Below, one piece after another: positions 42,457-54,784 of a stretch of DNA of 64,000 nt. Location of the stretch: assembly GCA_950295325.1 (NCBI GenBank), contig OX485806.1:36146001-36210000 (forward strand). Reading direction: 5' to 3'. The position numbers were made by a program, and so were the translations under genes. The stretch comes from Polytrichum commune (Eukaryota > Streptophyta > Polytrichopsida > Polytrichales > Polytrichaceae). The notes beneath the pieces are model-generated. The model was not told where the DNA came from, ran no database searches, and was given only the letters and a program-made list of their open reading frames with translations. Numbering within the stretch: position 1 is the first letter of the stretch; each line of letters begins with the position of its first letter.

Positions 42457-42539
42457 TGTCACAAGCATTTGGGTTCAATGAACAACATGATTCAAGCTTT
42501 ATTTGAATACATAGTAGACAAAGTATGATTAGGATAGCA

Positions 42540-42870
42540 ACTACACTCTAAACTTTGTAAACCACCAAAGATTTCAAACCACAAACTTGCACACATCACG
42601 ATGTCATCATTGTAATTATTGTCATTATAGCAATGTTGAGTCTGTGATGTTCCATAATGTCACATGCTACCCTAATTCTTTTTTATCACGCATCCATGTT
42701 AACACTACATAACTCCTTAATATCATGTGCATTTTTGGTTGCCAAAAGCATGATTTTATGGAGTTTAGAGTGAACTTAAGTCTATTATTAGGGTAACTTG
42801 ATATAGAATCCAAGGTTGTTGCATAATACCATACCATGTTAAACTTGTACCTATCTATTGGACCAGAAGG
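42540..42870. repeat. Dispersed repeat containing MITE M2, copy 3
   Basis: CACTCTAAACTTTG near 42544 and the inverse of CACTCTAAACTCCA near 42771 are the M2 ends. The segment is the inverted homologue of 26190-26540. Confidence 0.65.
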
Positions 42871-43028
42871 ACAATCGTGAAGTCATGACCAGAATATGCC
42901 TTCCTACTTCCGATCAGACAGTGTCCTCTCCTCCCTCGTATTCTTAAAGCTGCAAAGAACACTGACCCCAAGAGCTTCAAGTACTTGACTAGGCCGATCA
43001 CTGGGTAGGCCGATCATTTGGCAGGACG

Positions 43029-43454
43029 TCACCGGTTGACAGAAGGCCATAGGTATTCAGGGGACCCCAATTTGGCCGCACTCGATCTGCTTACATCTGG
43101 CATGGAAGCTAGAAAGTCCTGTGCCAAATGAGGAGGCACTGGGTGATGAATGTGTACGCCTACAACTCCTCTTGCCTGTATATTGAATCGATGAACTACC
43201 GGAGCTGCTGCACGGGCGGCGATCACGTTGCCATTGTCTGCAACTCCGCGAACGTCTGCAGCTCGAACTGCTGGAGCTGCTGCACGAGCGGCGTTGATGT
43301 TGCCATTGTCTGCAACTCCGCGAACGCCTGCAGCTCGAACTGCTGGAGCTGCTGCACGAGCGGCGTTGATGTTGCCATTGTCTGCACCTCTGCAATCTAC
43401 GATATTTTCATCCTCACCTCCTCTTGCCACTTCTGCATCCATATTTTGATCCAT
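43029..43454 (-). CDS. Unrecognised Ala-rich repeat protein, paralogue of 15928 ORF
   Basis: A 141-codon frame starting at a good ATG (43452-43454). The N-terminus is acidic (MDQNMDAEVARGGEDENIV). Residues 24-47 and 48-71 are two almost identical 24-residue units (ADNGNINAARAAAPAVRAAG and VRGV), with a diverged third to about residue 97. The C-terminal third (QARGVVGVHIHHPVPPHLAQ, DFLASMPDVSRSS, WPSV) matches the ORF at 15928, which has a single unit. The 24-residue unit has no known domain. Downstream homology includes GATCGGCCTAGTCAAGTACTTGAA and a TTCTTTGCAG site, so the natural protein may continue by splicing. A minus-strand TATATAA lies about 550 bp upstream. It could be a real small gene or a decayed copy. 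Confidence 0.5.
   Translation of the reverse strand: MDQNMDAEVARGGEDENIVDCRGADNGNINAARAAAPAVRAAGVRGVADNGNINAARAAAPAVRAADVRGVADNGNVIAARAAAPVVHRFNIQARGVVGVHIHHPVPPHLAQDFLASMPDVSRSSAAKLGSPEYLWPSVNR
43164..43385 (-). repeat. 72-bp in-frame tandem repeats in the ORF
   Basis: Two near-identical 72-bp units (43242-43385) and one diverged unit (43164-43241); they keep the reading frame. Confidence 0.85.
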
Positions 43455-44000
43455 GCTCGATGATAACGTCGGCGCTGCTGGTGACCTGCATGAGGGACAT
43501 GAAAATCAGTAATATCTCACCTACTCAATCGCAGTTCATTTCAAGCACTCTACAAGAGTGAAGATGTCAATTGTGTAGTTCGAGGGCACAATTAGAATTG
43601 TGGTTGCTATTGGAAACGAGCTCATAAAAGCGACATGACAACTCCAACAAGGAGATTCAGCTCCACCCAATTCACGGTTCGATCGGATACTCGTCTCAGT
43701 GGTCTCACCTCGACATACACAACACAATACCTGGCGGCTCGATCACCCAAACTTCCCAGGCAACACAACCAACTGCCTCACCTACGATCACTCTCCAACA
43801 ACACAAAATTCTCGCACCACCACTCAAATTTGAGACAGTCTCGCATTCACCAGTTAATCATCAGCCTATTGAATGTGTTCCTCGCTACGTCAAAGATTAT
43901 GGGGAGAGGACCCCAGCAGTTACTGATGGGAGAGGAGACCCAAACAGCAACTGATTGCACGCGACTCAAGATCATGCCTCGGTGTCTGTGTCGATGTTTG

Positions 44001-44007
44001 TTATATA
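44001..44007 (-). promoter_or_regulatory. TATA box for the minus-strand gene
   Basis: The minus strand reads GACGAATATATAACAAAC. Its position between the 397-bp array and the ORF makes it a plausible core promoter; the leader would be about 500 nt unless an intron is removed (a TCATGCAG acceptor-like site lies near 43488). Confidence 0.4.
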
Positions 44008-44131
44008 TTCGTCGAGGGGACGTCCTGTAGCGCGATGACATCACCTTTTCTTCTTAGGCCGTCGCGATTCTCCCATCCCAGAAATTCGCTGAATAAACTC
44101 AGACTTGCAAATTCAGACTAAATCCTGACGA

Positions 44132-46710
44132 CGATGTTAATGCAGATCGCCAATTCGACGAACCACTCTGCGATTCTTTCAAGACACTAAGATTTCTGCG
44201 CAGGTAGTGGGTTAACCTAACATGCGTGTCCATGGAGTAGTTTGTGAGCACTAGATTGGCTGCACTTTTTTGACGCGCTGTGATGTATGCCAGACCTCTC
44301 TGTGCGGTGGTCCGTGGTGCGCACGACGGCCCCAGCACAGATTTCTCGCACCAACACTCAACTGTCGAGGTTGCGAGTTCACAAACACAAAACCTCGCTC
44401 CTATCAACTGTGCGAGGGGGGACGCTAACCCTCCCGACAAGGAAATTCAGGTTTCCTCACACCCATTTACCTGGGGACCATTACATGGGGAAAGGAGGTG
44501 GATGTGTTGATGAACTTGTAACTGAGAGCGATGTTAATGCAGATCGCCAATTCGACGAACCACTCTGCGATTCTTTCAAGACACTAAGGTTTCTGCGCAG
44601 GTAGTGGGTTAACCTAACATGCGTGTCCATGGAGTAGTTTGTGAGCACTAGATTGGCTGCACTTTTTTGACGCGCTGTGATGTATGCCAGACCTCTCTGT
44701 GCGTTGGTCCGTGGTGCGCACGACGGCCCCAGCACAGATTTCTCGCACCAACACTCAACTGTCGAGGTTGCGAGTCCACAAACACAAAACCTCGCTCCTA
44801 TCAACTGTGCGAGGGGGGACGCTAACCCTCCCGACAAGGAAATTCAGGTTTCCTCACACCCATTTACCTGGGGACCATTACATGGGGAAAGGAGGTGGAT
44901 GTGTTGATGAACTTGTAACTGAGAGCGATGTTAATGCAGATCGCCAATTCGACGAACCACTCTGCGATTCTTTCAAGACACTAAGGTTTCTGCGCAGGTA
45001 GTGGGTTAACCTAACATGCGTGTCCATGGAGTAGTTTGTGAGCACTAGATTGGCTGCACTTTTTTGACGCGCTGTGATGTATGCCAGACCTCTCTGTGCG
45101 TTGGTCCGTGGTGCGCACGACGGCCCCAGCACAGATTTCTCGCACCAACACTCAACTGTCGAGGTTGCGAGTCCACAAACACAAAACCTCGCTCCTATCA
45201 ACTGTGCGAGGGGGGACGCTAACCCTCCCGACAAGGAAATTCAGGTTTCCTCACACCCATTTACCTGGGGACAATTACATGGGGAAAGGAGGTGGATGTG
45301 TTGATGAACTTGTAACTGAGAGCGATGTTAATGCAGATCGCCAATTCGAGGAACCACTCTGCGATTCTTCCAAGACACTAAGGTTTCTGCGCAGGTAGTG
45401 GGTTAACCTAACATGGGTGTCCATGGAGTAGTTTGTGAGCACTAGATTGGCTGCACTTTTTTGACGCGCTGTGATGTATGCCAGACCTCTCTGTGCGGTG
45501 GTCCGTGGTGCGCACGACGGCCCCAGCACAGATTTCTCGCACCACCACTCAACTGTCGAGGTTGCGAGTCCACAAACACAAAACCTCGCTCCTATCAACT
45601 GTGCGAGGGGGGACGCTAACCCTCCCAACAAGGAAATTCAGGTTTCCTCACACCCATTTACCTGGGGACAATTACATGGGGAAAGGAGGTGGATGTGTTG
45701 ATGAACTTGTAACTGAGAGCGATGTTAATGCAGATCGCCAATTCGACGAACCACTCTGCGATTCTTCCAAGACACTAAGGTTTGTGCGCAGGTAGTGGGT
45801 TAACCTAACATGCGTGTCCATGGAGTAGTTTGCGAGCACTAGATTGGCTGCACTTTTTTGACGCGCTGTGATGTATGCCAGACCTCTCTGTGCGGTGGTC
45901 CGTGGTGCGCACTACGGCCCCAGCACAGATTTCTCGCACCACCACTCAACTGTCGAGGTTGCGAGTCCACAAACACAAAACCTCGCTCCTATCAACTGTG
46001 CGAGGGGGGACGCTAACCCTCCCAACAAGGAAATTCAGGTTTCCTCACCCATTTACCTGGGGACAATTACATGGGGAAAGGAGGTGGATGTGTTGATGAA
46101 CTTGTAACTGAGAGCGATGTTAATGCAGATCGCCAATTCGACGAACCACTCTGCGATTCTTTCAAGACACTAAGATTTCTGCGCAGGTACTGGGTTAACC
46201 TTACATGCGTGTCCATGGAGTAGTTTGTGAGCACTAGATTGGCTGCACTTTTTTGACGCGCTGTGATGTATGCCAGACCTCTCTGTGCGTTGGTCCGTGG
46301 TGCGCACGACGGCCCCAGCACAGATTTCTCGCACCAACACTCAACTGTCGAGGTTGCGAGTCCACAAACACAAAACCTCGCTCCTATCAACTGTGCGAGG
46401 GGGGACGCTAACCCTCCCGACAAGGAAATTCAGGTTTCCTCACACCCATTTACCTGGGGACAATTACATGGGGAAAGGAGGTGGATGTGTTGATGAACTT
46501 GTAACTGAGAGCGATGTTAATGCAGATCGCCAATTCGACGAACCACTCTGCGATTCTTTCAAGACACTAAGATTTCTGCGCAGGTAGTGGGTTAACCTAA
46601 CATGCGTGTCCATGGAGTAGTTTGCGAGCACTAGATTGGCTGCACTTTTTTGACGCGCTGTGATGTATGCCAGTCCTCTCTGTGCGGTGGTCCGTGGTGC
46701 GCACCGGTGG
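44132..46710. repeat. 397-bp tandem array, about 6.5 copies
   Basis: Unit anchors (GATGTTAATGCAGATCGCC) lie at 44132, 44529, 44926, 45323, 45720, 46115 and 46512; the period is 397 bp except one 395-bp unit that lacks AC at about 46046. Copies differ by only a few substitutions, so the array is young. Each unit carries open frames on both strands (105 codons plus, 118 codons minus), but substitutions do not favour any frame and no motif is present, so I do not call them genes. A fragment of the unit (TTCTCGCACCACCACTCAA) also occurs once at about 43809, between the array and the minus-strand gene. Confidence 0.93.
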
Positions 46711-46935
46711 TCATGATTTTGCTCATGGTGAAACCGAACCGGAACACGGCAACAGGAACAGCGGCTAACATGGTTCTCGATCGAGAAGGTTTAGAGCACT
46801 AGATTTGCCAGTACTTTGTTAACGCGCTGTGATGTATGCCACTCTTATCTGTGCGGTGGCCCGTGGTGCGCATCGGAGGTCATGATTTTGCTCATGGTGA
46901 CACCGAACCGGAACACGGCCATATGAACAGCGGGG
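46690..46935. repeat. Degenerate tandem pair downstream of the array
   Basis: GGTCATGATTTTGCTCATGG then GAACCGGAACACGGC occurs twice (about 46708 and 46867), each preceded by a diverged piece of the 397-bp unit (CCGTGGTGCGCA). Confidence 0.75.
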
Positions 46936-47079
46936 GGAGAGCGGACAGGAACAGGAATGATTCAAGAAGTCGGGACTAATCAGTGGGTGGGTGCGGAGGG
47001 AGGAGCATGCGGAGCGGAACCAGGTGAGATGTCTGAGTTACCAGAGTGGGAGCACACAGGTACTAGCGGCGATGTCACG

Positions 47080-47905
47080 GGGGAGGGAGGACAGACAGAG
47101 CTCGAAACTTGGATGAACTTGTCGCCCATCAAGAGGGCTGGCTGACCAGAAACGAAACATTGAAGAAATGAGGGAATAAGGCAAGGCAATTACCTCGGAG
47201 GATGAAGAGACCGAGGAAGAAGGAGGAGGAGGAGAGGAGTGAGGAAAAGAGAGGGCGTACCCACAGAGGAGGCGGCCGTTGGCAAGAGCGGAAGGCTTGG
47301 GTGCTGAGGCTGCGTTGAGTGTGAGATTGGCTCCGTTGAGTGTGAGTAGCTCCGCTTGAGTGTGAGAGTGGTTCCGGCGGGGAAGAATGCGGAGCGGGTC
47401 CCCGAGGCCGGGGGGGGGGGGGAACGGAGCGCGGGTCCCGAGGCGGATGGGGGGGGGGGAACCTCCGGGGACGGGTCCCCCGAGGCGGGGGGGGGGAGGG
47501 AGGACAGACAGAGCTCGAAACTTGGATGAACTTGTCGCCCATCAAGAGGGCTGGCTGACCAGAAACGAAACATTGAAGAAATGAGGGAATAAGGCAAGGC
47601 AATTACCTCGGAGGATGAAGAGACTGAGGAAGAAGGAGGAGGAGGAGAGGAGTGAGGAAAAGAGAGGGCATACCCACAGAGGAGGCGGCCGTCGGCAAGA
47701 GCGGACGGCTGGGGTGCTGAGGCTGCGTTGAGTGTGAGATTGGCTCTGTTGAGTGTGAGAGTGGTTCCGGGGGGGAAGAATGCGGAGCGGGTCCCTGAGG
47801 CCGGGGGGGGGGGAACGGAGCGCGGGTCCCGACGCGGATGGGGGGGAACTCCGGGGACGGGTCCCCCGAGGCGGGGGGGAACGAAGCGGGTCCCCGAGGC
47901 CGGAG
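47080..47905. repeat. 413-bp direct duplication with poly-G tracts
   Basis: GAGGGAGGACAGACAGAGCT starts at about 47083 and again at about 47496, and near-identical sequence follows for 200-300 bp. G-runs of 9-13 lie at about 47408-47495 and 47800-47880. Minus-strand proline-rich frames up to 219 codons (47603-48262) translate the C-runs and are not convincing proteins. Confidence 0.85.
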
Positions 47906-47909
47906 GCTA

Positions 47910-49672
47910 GGGGAAGGTAACAGCGAGGAAGTGGTCTCCAGAAGAGTAGAAAACACATCTACTCGTCTGCAAAGAGTACAAGTACCCCCTGGGAGGGCTA
48001 GGGCTCCCAGGGTGGGGTAAATCAAGTGTACGGTGGTTCCTTGGAGGCAAGGGTTTAGGCATCCAAATAGGAACGAGTGTATGTGTTGGTTCGCAGGACC
48101 CCCCAAAATGAAGTGAAATGAACAAACGAGTAGAGTCGAGTATGGGAGCGTTAGAGCACGAAACAAGATTCGATGGCTAAGTGAGTGGACAAATTCCCCA
48201 CCTGACAGTGCAATGGAATTAGTCGGGAGTTCATACCTAGGATTGGAATCACCTAACCCCACTCTTTGTGTGTCACCAGAGGTAACTCCTAAGACCCAAC
48301 TTTATCCAAATGACAATAAAGGAAAATTTACAATGGCATCCTACCTAGCATAGGACTTGACAGTCCCACCTCATCACAAGTGACTAGGGGCAGGGATGGG
48401 AACAATGAGCCTAAATAGGGACAAGTTGCACTACTAGTTAACATACCCATCCACAATAGTGCTACCAGCCTCGTGGCCCTGGGGAAGCATGTTTTAGCCG
48501 TGGGGAACATACAAACTTAATAAAAACACACGTTTAAAAGAAATTAGATTACAATTTCAAATTGTATCAACTACTCTAATATACTCAATACTCAACACAA
48601 TTAGAGGGACTTGTGTATTCATTTAATGCAGCAGGAACTTATACGTACTTCCATTTATTTTCATAACTAATTCAAGGAAAATCCGAATTTTGTTGGTGAT
48701 TCATCATAGATTTGCTAATGCAACACAAATTTCAAGATATAAATATGATCAATAGAAGATGGAGATAAAAAAAAATTGACTAAATAACACCCACATACCT
48801 TATTCAAACAAAATCCCTCCTTTTTCCTTTTCTTTTTTTTTCTTTCCCCTCCCCCCTGGAAAGACTTATAGGTGGGGGAATAGCAACCGTCGTGCCTAGA
48901 TGCCACACTATAAGGATAAGGAGGGTTAGATCCTAAAGTATGTGGGTGTTATTCAATATCTTTTCTTAATTGGACACCTTATGAATGTGTGAGGATCAAA
49001 GGAGAAACACCATATAAGCATGTGTTTACAAGAGATTGGATTTCTTCAAGTTTTGTTAACTACTCCACACTTAATTGTGAACATAATTAGGAGGACCTAT
49101 GTATTCAAACAAGGAAACAACAAACATGCAATTTTGATAACCATAAGTAAATATAGGAGGTATGATTTTTGCCAATTCTTCCTTGTAGATTTGCTAGTAC
49201 AACACTTTTATTTATTTTTAATTTTAATTTTTGTTGACATGATTGGTAGAAGTTATAGAACATAAAAATAAATTAGATGACACCCACATATCTTAGTCAA
49301 CACCTCCCATTTGACAAGAGCCCAAGAGGCTTGTCATTAGATATCATATTTCTGTGTTGATTATATCAAAAGGGTCTTAAATGACCTACAACAAATGATA
49401 CTTAGCCACATGTCTCCTTTGAATTATTTAAATTGAGAGGTGCAATCACGTAGGCCCCTTCTTACTTGCAGTGCCAACATTCAACTGGCATGACATGGTT
49501 ATTTGTATTGAGTGCCTTATACACTATTTGTCAAGGGCCTAGCTTAGTTGCCTAGAGGCCTACAAATGTCACGTTTGCTATTTGTCAATATGATGTCCAA
49601 TATTTGTCAATATTAGTTAACTTATTGGCATTTGTCACAACACATTGGGGTACTTGAAATGATATTCAACGA
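47910..49672. other. Unassigned sequence
   Basis: The minus frame at 48262-47603 opens with GLGDSNPRYELPTNSIALSG, which I could not assign. A poly-pyrimidine run lies at 48810-48860. No element ends or RNA genes were supported. Confidence 0.35.
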
Positions 49673-50424
49673 GGGGCCATTCACGATCAGGGTACTACTT
49701 TCGGGACAAAGGACTTAAGGACTTTGTCGCATTGATCTTGGTTTTTATCATGATTTACTATTATTTGATCAATAAATTTTACATAAATAAGTAGATAGTT
49801 CATAAGCTTTATCAAGAAAGATTTTTATTATTATTTAATAATCACCCTAAACCCTAAACCCTAGGCCACATCAGTGGCATTTTTTTGCTATTTAGGTGTG
49901 CATTGGTGGTCAATTATTTCCTGTTATGTATCTTGGTACCTTGGTAAAAGTGTCATGTGTCCATTCATATAATTTTTTTGTCCAATTCTAATACTAGACG
50001 TTCCTTTTACGTGTGGCCGTGAGTATATGTATGTTTGGACATGTTTGGTGCCACATGTAGAGTTGGGCAATTGCTATTCAACACATATTTGGTTCTATTG
50101 GTACACACTTGAACGATGAGTGTGAGGAAAAAATTTGGGATCGTTTCGATTGATTTTTGTTGTCCTTTTCATTTCTTGATCCTAAGGTGAACAATTAAGA
50201 CAGCACTCCTGAATGTCCTTTAAGGAATCAAAAGGATATCTTAGATGATCCTATTCCTTCTAAATTAACTTTGTCAGTGTACTCGATATGGAGTATGAAA
50301 TGTAGGTATGATCCAAAATATGCTTCACAATACAAATCTAAGCATACCAAGCATGTGAAGTTATCCAAAAAAATCCGTTTTCCGTTAGACGGCCAAAAGT
50401 AGTACCCTAACCGTGAATGGCCCC
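49673..50424. mobile_element. TIR element, 752 bp
   Basis: GGGGCCATTCACGATCAGGG and the inverse of GGGGCCATTCACGGTTAGGG, with identity continuing to about 29 bp (TACTACTTT). No clear target duplication. The body contains CACCCTAAACCCTAAACCCTA at about 49846-49863, resembling plant telomere repeats. Non-coding. Confidence 0.65.
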
Positions 50425-51179
50425 ACTCACAAACATGTTCTTTGGGACCATGTTTTCTACTCGTGAATTCTACCATGTTTTTTACCATGCGATTTCTAGA
50501 TTCTGAAAACTTAAACTCATGTTAGCTTATATTCATCCCTTTGTAGAATGACATCATAAATGTTGTTGTAATGTGTGGTGTTGGAACCATGTTGGAAGTG
50601 CATGAGAGAGACTTGAATTTAATTCTATCCTCCCATGCTCCCGTATGGAGACATGTACAAGACTTGTTTTGATGGATTCTACCTATACTGATTCAATTAG
50701 CCAAATTTCATTATTGCATTTTAGAACATGACGTCTAAAATTGCCAACATATTAGGTCTTAAACCTTCTATCTTAGATCATCTTACATCTCAAAAATAAG
50801 TTGGGACTTTCAAGAGGTATGAACTAAAAGCCGCAACATGGGTTCAAGGTACTCACTAGACATTAATATGTAGGAAACAAGGAAGTCATGTCCGGGGTCA
50901 AATGTACATTGGCAATTGATTCTACCTGCAACAAAATTTGGAGCATACTTCAAATTTATATATGTAAAGTCGTCCATTATGAAGGAAGCATATTAACCTT
51001 TTATTTTGGTTCAACCCAATTCTCTTCTTTTGGGTGAGTCAATTTTTGGTTTTAGTGCATTAGAATATAAATTTACCACAATGGAAAATGAATTTGAGAG
51101 AATGGCCATCATTGTTGTGAAGGACTTGGAATTGGAAACCATGGCTATGTTTCAAAGAAAATAATTAGTCGATGGTGGA
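50425..51179. other. Unassigned, possibly decayed LINE-B upstream part
   Basis: Position directly before the reverse transcriptase remnant suggests LINE-B ORF2 sequence, but I could not recognise motifs. Confidence 0.3.
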
Positions 51180-52860
51180 ATTGAAAGGGGTCGGAACGAG
51201 AGGACAAGCATACTTTAGGGAAGGTAGATCCACTTTGGACCACACCCTCATATTGCATACTTAATTATACAAGAAGTATTTGGACATTGATGTCTCTATT
51301 CTTGTTTGTTGATGTCAAAAAAGGTTTTGACATAGTCCCATGTGACAAGCTTTGGGCATGCCTCCAACGATTTGGTGAACCACCTCATTTACAACATGTT
51401 GTAAAAACCATGTATATTGCAATCTACACAAAAGTTCAAATAAATGGCGACACACATGGTGAAGTAATGTTCAACATTGGTGTTAAACAAGGATGTCCCC
51501 TCTACTGTTTGGCTAGTATATTGATGAACTTGAAACATATTTGGACGAGATTGATGGAGATTATTTCTGTTTAAATAACATATTGGCTGCCATTCTTTTT
51601 TATGTTGACGTTGTTCTTCTACTCTCTAAATTTGGAGCATGCCTACAATGACTTTTTAACAAGCTATATGAAATTTGCACTTCTTCTAGCCTTAAAGTCA
51701 ATTAAATTAAGACTAAATTATGATATTCGACTGCAACCAAAGAAATTAAACCATGAGGCATTTTATTTAAACAAGGACCCATTGAGATAACCCATGAATA
51801 CAAATACCTTGAAAATGATTTTCATTCACATGGCTACTTTGAGCCATCTAGTGAAAGGTGAAGAATTTGCAGGTATGAAGGCCTTGATGGGCACTTTAAG
51901 GAAAAGATTAGTAGTTGGAGTCACACGTTGGGAATTCAAATCCCATCTATTCAAGGCTTTGGTGCTTCCAACTTTCACATATGGCATTGAAATTTGGGGA
52001 GGTGACTTGAGAATCCCTCGTCATGAGGTTTTGGAGAGGGGCACGAAGATGCATATGATGTCTCACATCAAAGTGCGTTCTTCGACTACCTATCATATTT
52101 TGTTGGTTGAATTTGGAGTACTTCCCATAGAATTACACGCTCTCAAGCCCACTATAAGCTTTCAACAACATCTCACCCTCCTATGCCCCTCTTGGTTAGT
52201 GAGTAAAGTAGCCTCGTTTTCCTGATACTTGACCAAACATGGATTTAACATCTAGCACATATCAACAACCATGTGGAAGAAATCATGGGGTCTATCTCAT
52301 TGGGATGCCCAAGACAACCCAACCACATCTAAAAAAGCATATGATGATAGCAAGGAGGCCTCTTTGCTAAGGAGTGGAACTCTTTCCATCTCTCGGGGAA
52401 GAAACTAGATTACCTCCTCCACCTCAAGGATTTCTCAAATACGAATATGAATTATACTTTAAAGCAACCATTGACTCCACCACAATGCAATATCAATGTT
52501 GCTTACCGCACCTTGAACCATAGATTAGCCATTCAAACTGGCCAATGATCCACTATCCCTATCTCTAGATATACTACACTATGCCACTTTTGCTCCTATA
52601 ATTCATTAAAAATGAGGCACATTTCGTGTTCGAATGTCCCCTATATAAGCCCATTAGAGATAACTTTCCATCACCATTTGAAACTATAATCCTAGGGAGC
52701 CTTAAATCTTTCTTTTTATTGGACCACCAAGTCGACATTAGCCTCTATCTCACAGAGGCTATTGCACTCCGACACTTTAGAGAATTAGGTGATTTGAAAC
52801 CATCCATCATGATGTACTTTCAATCCCATTAGCCTTTTTGGCTTCTTAAACTTTAAAAAT
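51180..52860 (+). pseudogene. LINE-B reverse transcriptase and C-terminal remnant
   Basis: The most complete family-B copy. 51190-51290 translates as GTRGQAYFREGRSTLDHTLI, the RT block with the FR-x-GRST-x-D motif. The frame at 51287 gives FVDVKKGFDIVPCDKLW (first catalytic Asp) and GVKQGCPL. At about 51600 the catalytic box reads FYVDVVLLLS instead of the usual F/YADD, with the first Asp of the pair kept as VD and the second replaced by V. 51794-52225 continues with LVVGVTRWEFKSHLFKALVL then PTFTYGIEIWG, typical of the region after RT. 52560-52800 carries the Cys/His knuckle region split by a frameshift, ending FECPLYKPIRDNF and SLKSFFLLDHQVDISLYLTE. Several frameshifts and stops make it inactive. 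Ends and TSD were not found. Confidence 0.8.
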
Positions 52861-53502
52861 CAATTTCATCTCATTGATTAAATAGATTAGACCAATCTAT
52901 ACGAGAACTTCCGCATGTCAGAGCCCCTAAGTGGCCTTTACTCCTTATTTAAATAAATAAAAGATGTAGGTCACACAAGAAAATGGAAGAGTGTAAGATG
53001 ATCATGTAGTTTAAATGCCTTATAAACTGATTTATGATCCGTCCAATACGTTCCTATCCATCCGGACTCACAACCAATAAGAATTTCATTAGTTCATGGG
53101 TGCAAGCATGGTAAAGTGGACCCAAAAAATGCTCTAGTAAATGAAATCCATCATTTTTTGGCTAAAGGCCTCAAAGTAGTAGCAAATTGTTGTTTAATTA
53201 TAAATTTTTCCATGATGACCTTTATTGTTGTGTTAAATACTCAAATGGAGAATATCAAGTTGAGATTCTCAAAACTTAACATTAAAAGTGATGCTCAAAA
53301 GCAATTGGTTGAATTTTGTTTTGGATGTAAATTTCATGACCTTAGATATTTTGAAGTTGATTTTTTTTTTCATATATCTTGAATATATATGAAAATTGAG
53401 GGCATCATCACAAAACTTTGTAGAAGACCATCAATATTTTATTTTATTTTATTATTTTCAAAAATAGACAATTACTTGTTCAATATCATCTACTTGCACA
53501 CC
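52861..53502. other. Unassigned sequence
   Basis: An 88-codon plus frame (53116-53382) lacks motifs. AT-rich. Nothing supported. Confidence 0.4.
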
Positions 53503-53510
53503 ATTTGCAC

Positions 53511-53904
53511 CTCAGGGCAATCACACCCCCTTACGTTTCATAACCACGTGTGATAAAAGTTTGCTACCCTATTATATGCCATAGATAATTTTAAAATTTA
53601 TGATATTTTTTCTACATATACATAACCATTGTTAATATATTTAGTATATTGTTTTGAGATTTTTTAATCATCTTCATTTTTGTAGTAATTGTTTTAGTTC
53701 AATTTTGCGTCATTCTAGTTAGAAACGGTATGTTTTATAAAAAACACAAAGCATCAAATTTGGTAGTATGCAATAGATATCATGTATATCTACTCATGAA
53801 TAAATTTGATAGAATTTTGACCCGTTTTGGTGATGCTTTATGTAAAAAGTAGATTTTTTTTATCGCACGTGGTGTTCAACTTGACAATGGAGTGCACCCC
53901 CCAT
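53511..53904. mobile_element. Mutator-like MITE M3, copy 2
   Basis: Homologous to 40311-40693: AACCACGTGTGATAAAAGTT near the left, TTTTATCGCACGTGGTGTTC near the right, C-rich termini. Flanking ATTTGCAC occurs at 53503-53510 and 53906-53913, an 8-9-bp duplication. Confidence 0.72.
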
Positions 53905-53913
53905 GATTTGCAC

Positions 53914-54784
53914 TATCTTCTTAATAGTAGACTTTTCTTGGAATTTTTTTTGTCATCATAAATTGCTTGGCTTTGTAGATCAATATTTTTAAAATGTTTA
54001 TGAATTCTTTCTTCACAAAACTCAAAGTTAGTGTATAGTTTTGAATCACTTTCAGCTAAACCTACGCAAGGATCAACAATTGTCCACTTTATTGTGTTTG
54101 CACCCCCATATATGATCCAATTATGAATCAAAGGTTGTTGTGGACCCTGAAAAAATAATCTCAAAGTTATAATGTTTCATATAATTCCAAAATTTTAGAT
54201 TTAGGAAATACATTCAACTTTGAAGTCTCCTATAAAAATTGTAGGACAAGTACGTGAAACATTAACACATATTTTATTTAGAGTGTGAAAAGAATTCACC
54301 TAAGTGCATTTAGGGGGTTTATATAGAGCTAGAGATGCAATGCTTTTTAAGTGTTCAAAATAAACGAAGTGGCAATGAACTTGGCACCATTATGTTTGTA
54401 AACTTCATGATAAGATTAAATTCATAGTTTTATCATACATCATCATTGTATTGTGTTTATTGTAACAAGATCACATTTTAATTTTTTTTGACATCTATCA
54501 ATTATGATCAATTTGTTGAATCTTGTTCACCTTTATGCGAGTTTCATTGAGGCATATTATGTGGGAGAATTGACGATTAAGATCTTACCTTATATCAGCA
54601 TGATCTTGTTGTAAAGATCGAGTATTCAAAGCACTACACCAATGGAATGTGTTCCTCTAAAGTGTTTAAGGATGGGAACACTTAATTTATATTTAGCTCA
54701 TGATTGTAGCCTTTTCATATCATCGACGACCAATTGGTCAACTTGAAAGTTTCTGGATTAGAGTCGCTTCAACAAAAACAAATT
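53914..54784. other. Unassigned sequence
   Basis: An 83-codon minus frame (53913-54164) has no recognised motif. No element ends supported. Confidence 0.4.

Noticed and set aside
43057-43395. Ser/Arg-rich 112-codon frame (minus) as an SR-type protein
   Set aside because: It is the +1 frame of the in-frame 72-bp repeats; the Ala-rich frame has the homologue at 15.9 kb.
44280-46587. Recurrent 105-codon plus and 118-codon minus frames as a tandem gene family
   Set aside because: They follow the 397-bp period on both strands, have no motif, and differences among units are not concentrated at third positions.
47129-48262. Proline-rich minus-strand frames up to 219 codons
   Set aside because: They translate C-runs and duplicated low-complexity DNA; no start context or domain supports a gene, though the first 20 residues were not explained.
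49846-49866. CCCTAAA repeats as an interstitial telomere
   Set aside because: Fewer than three units, inside a TIR element; too short to indicate a telomere or fusion site.
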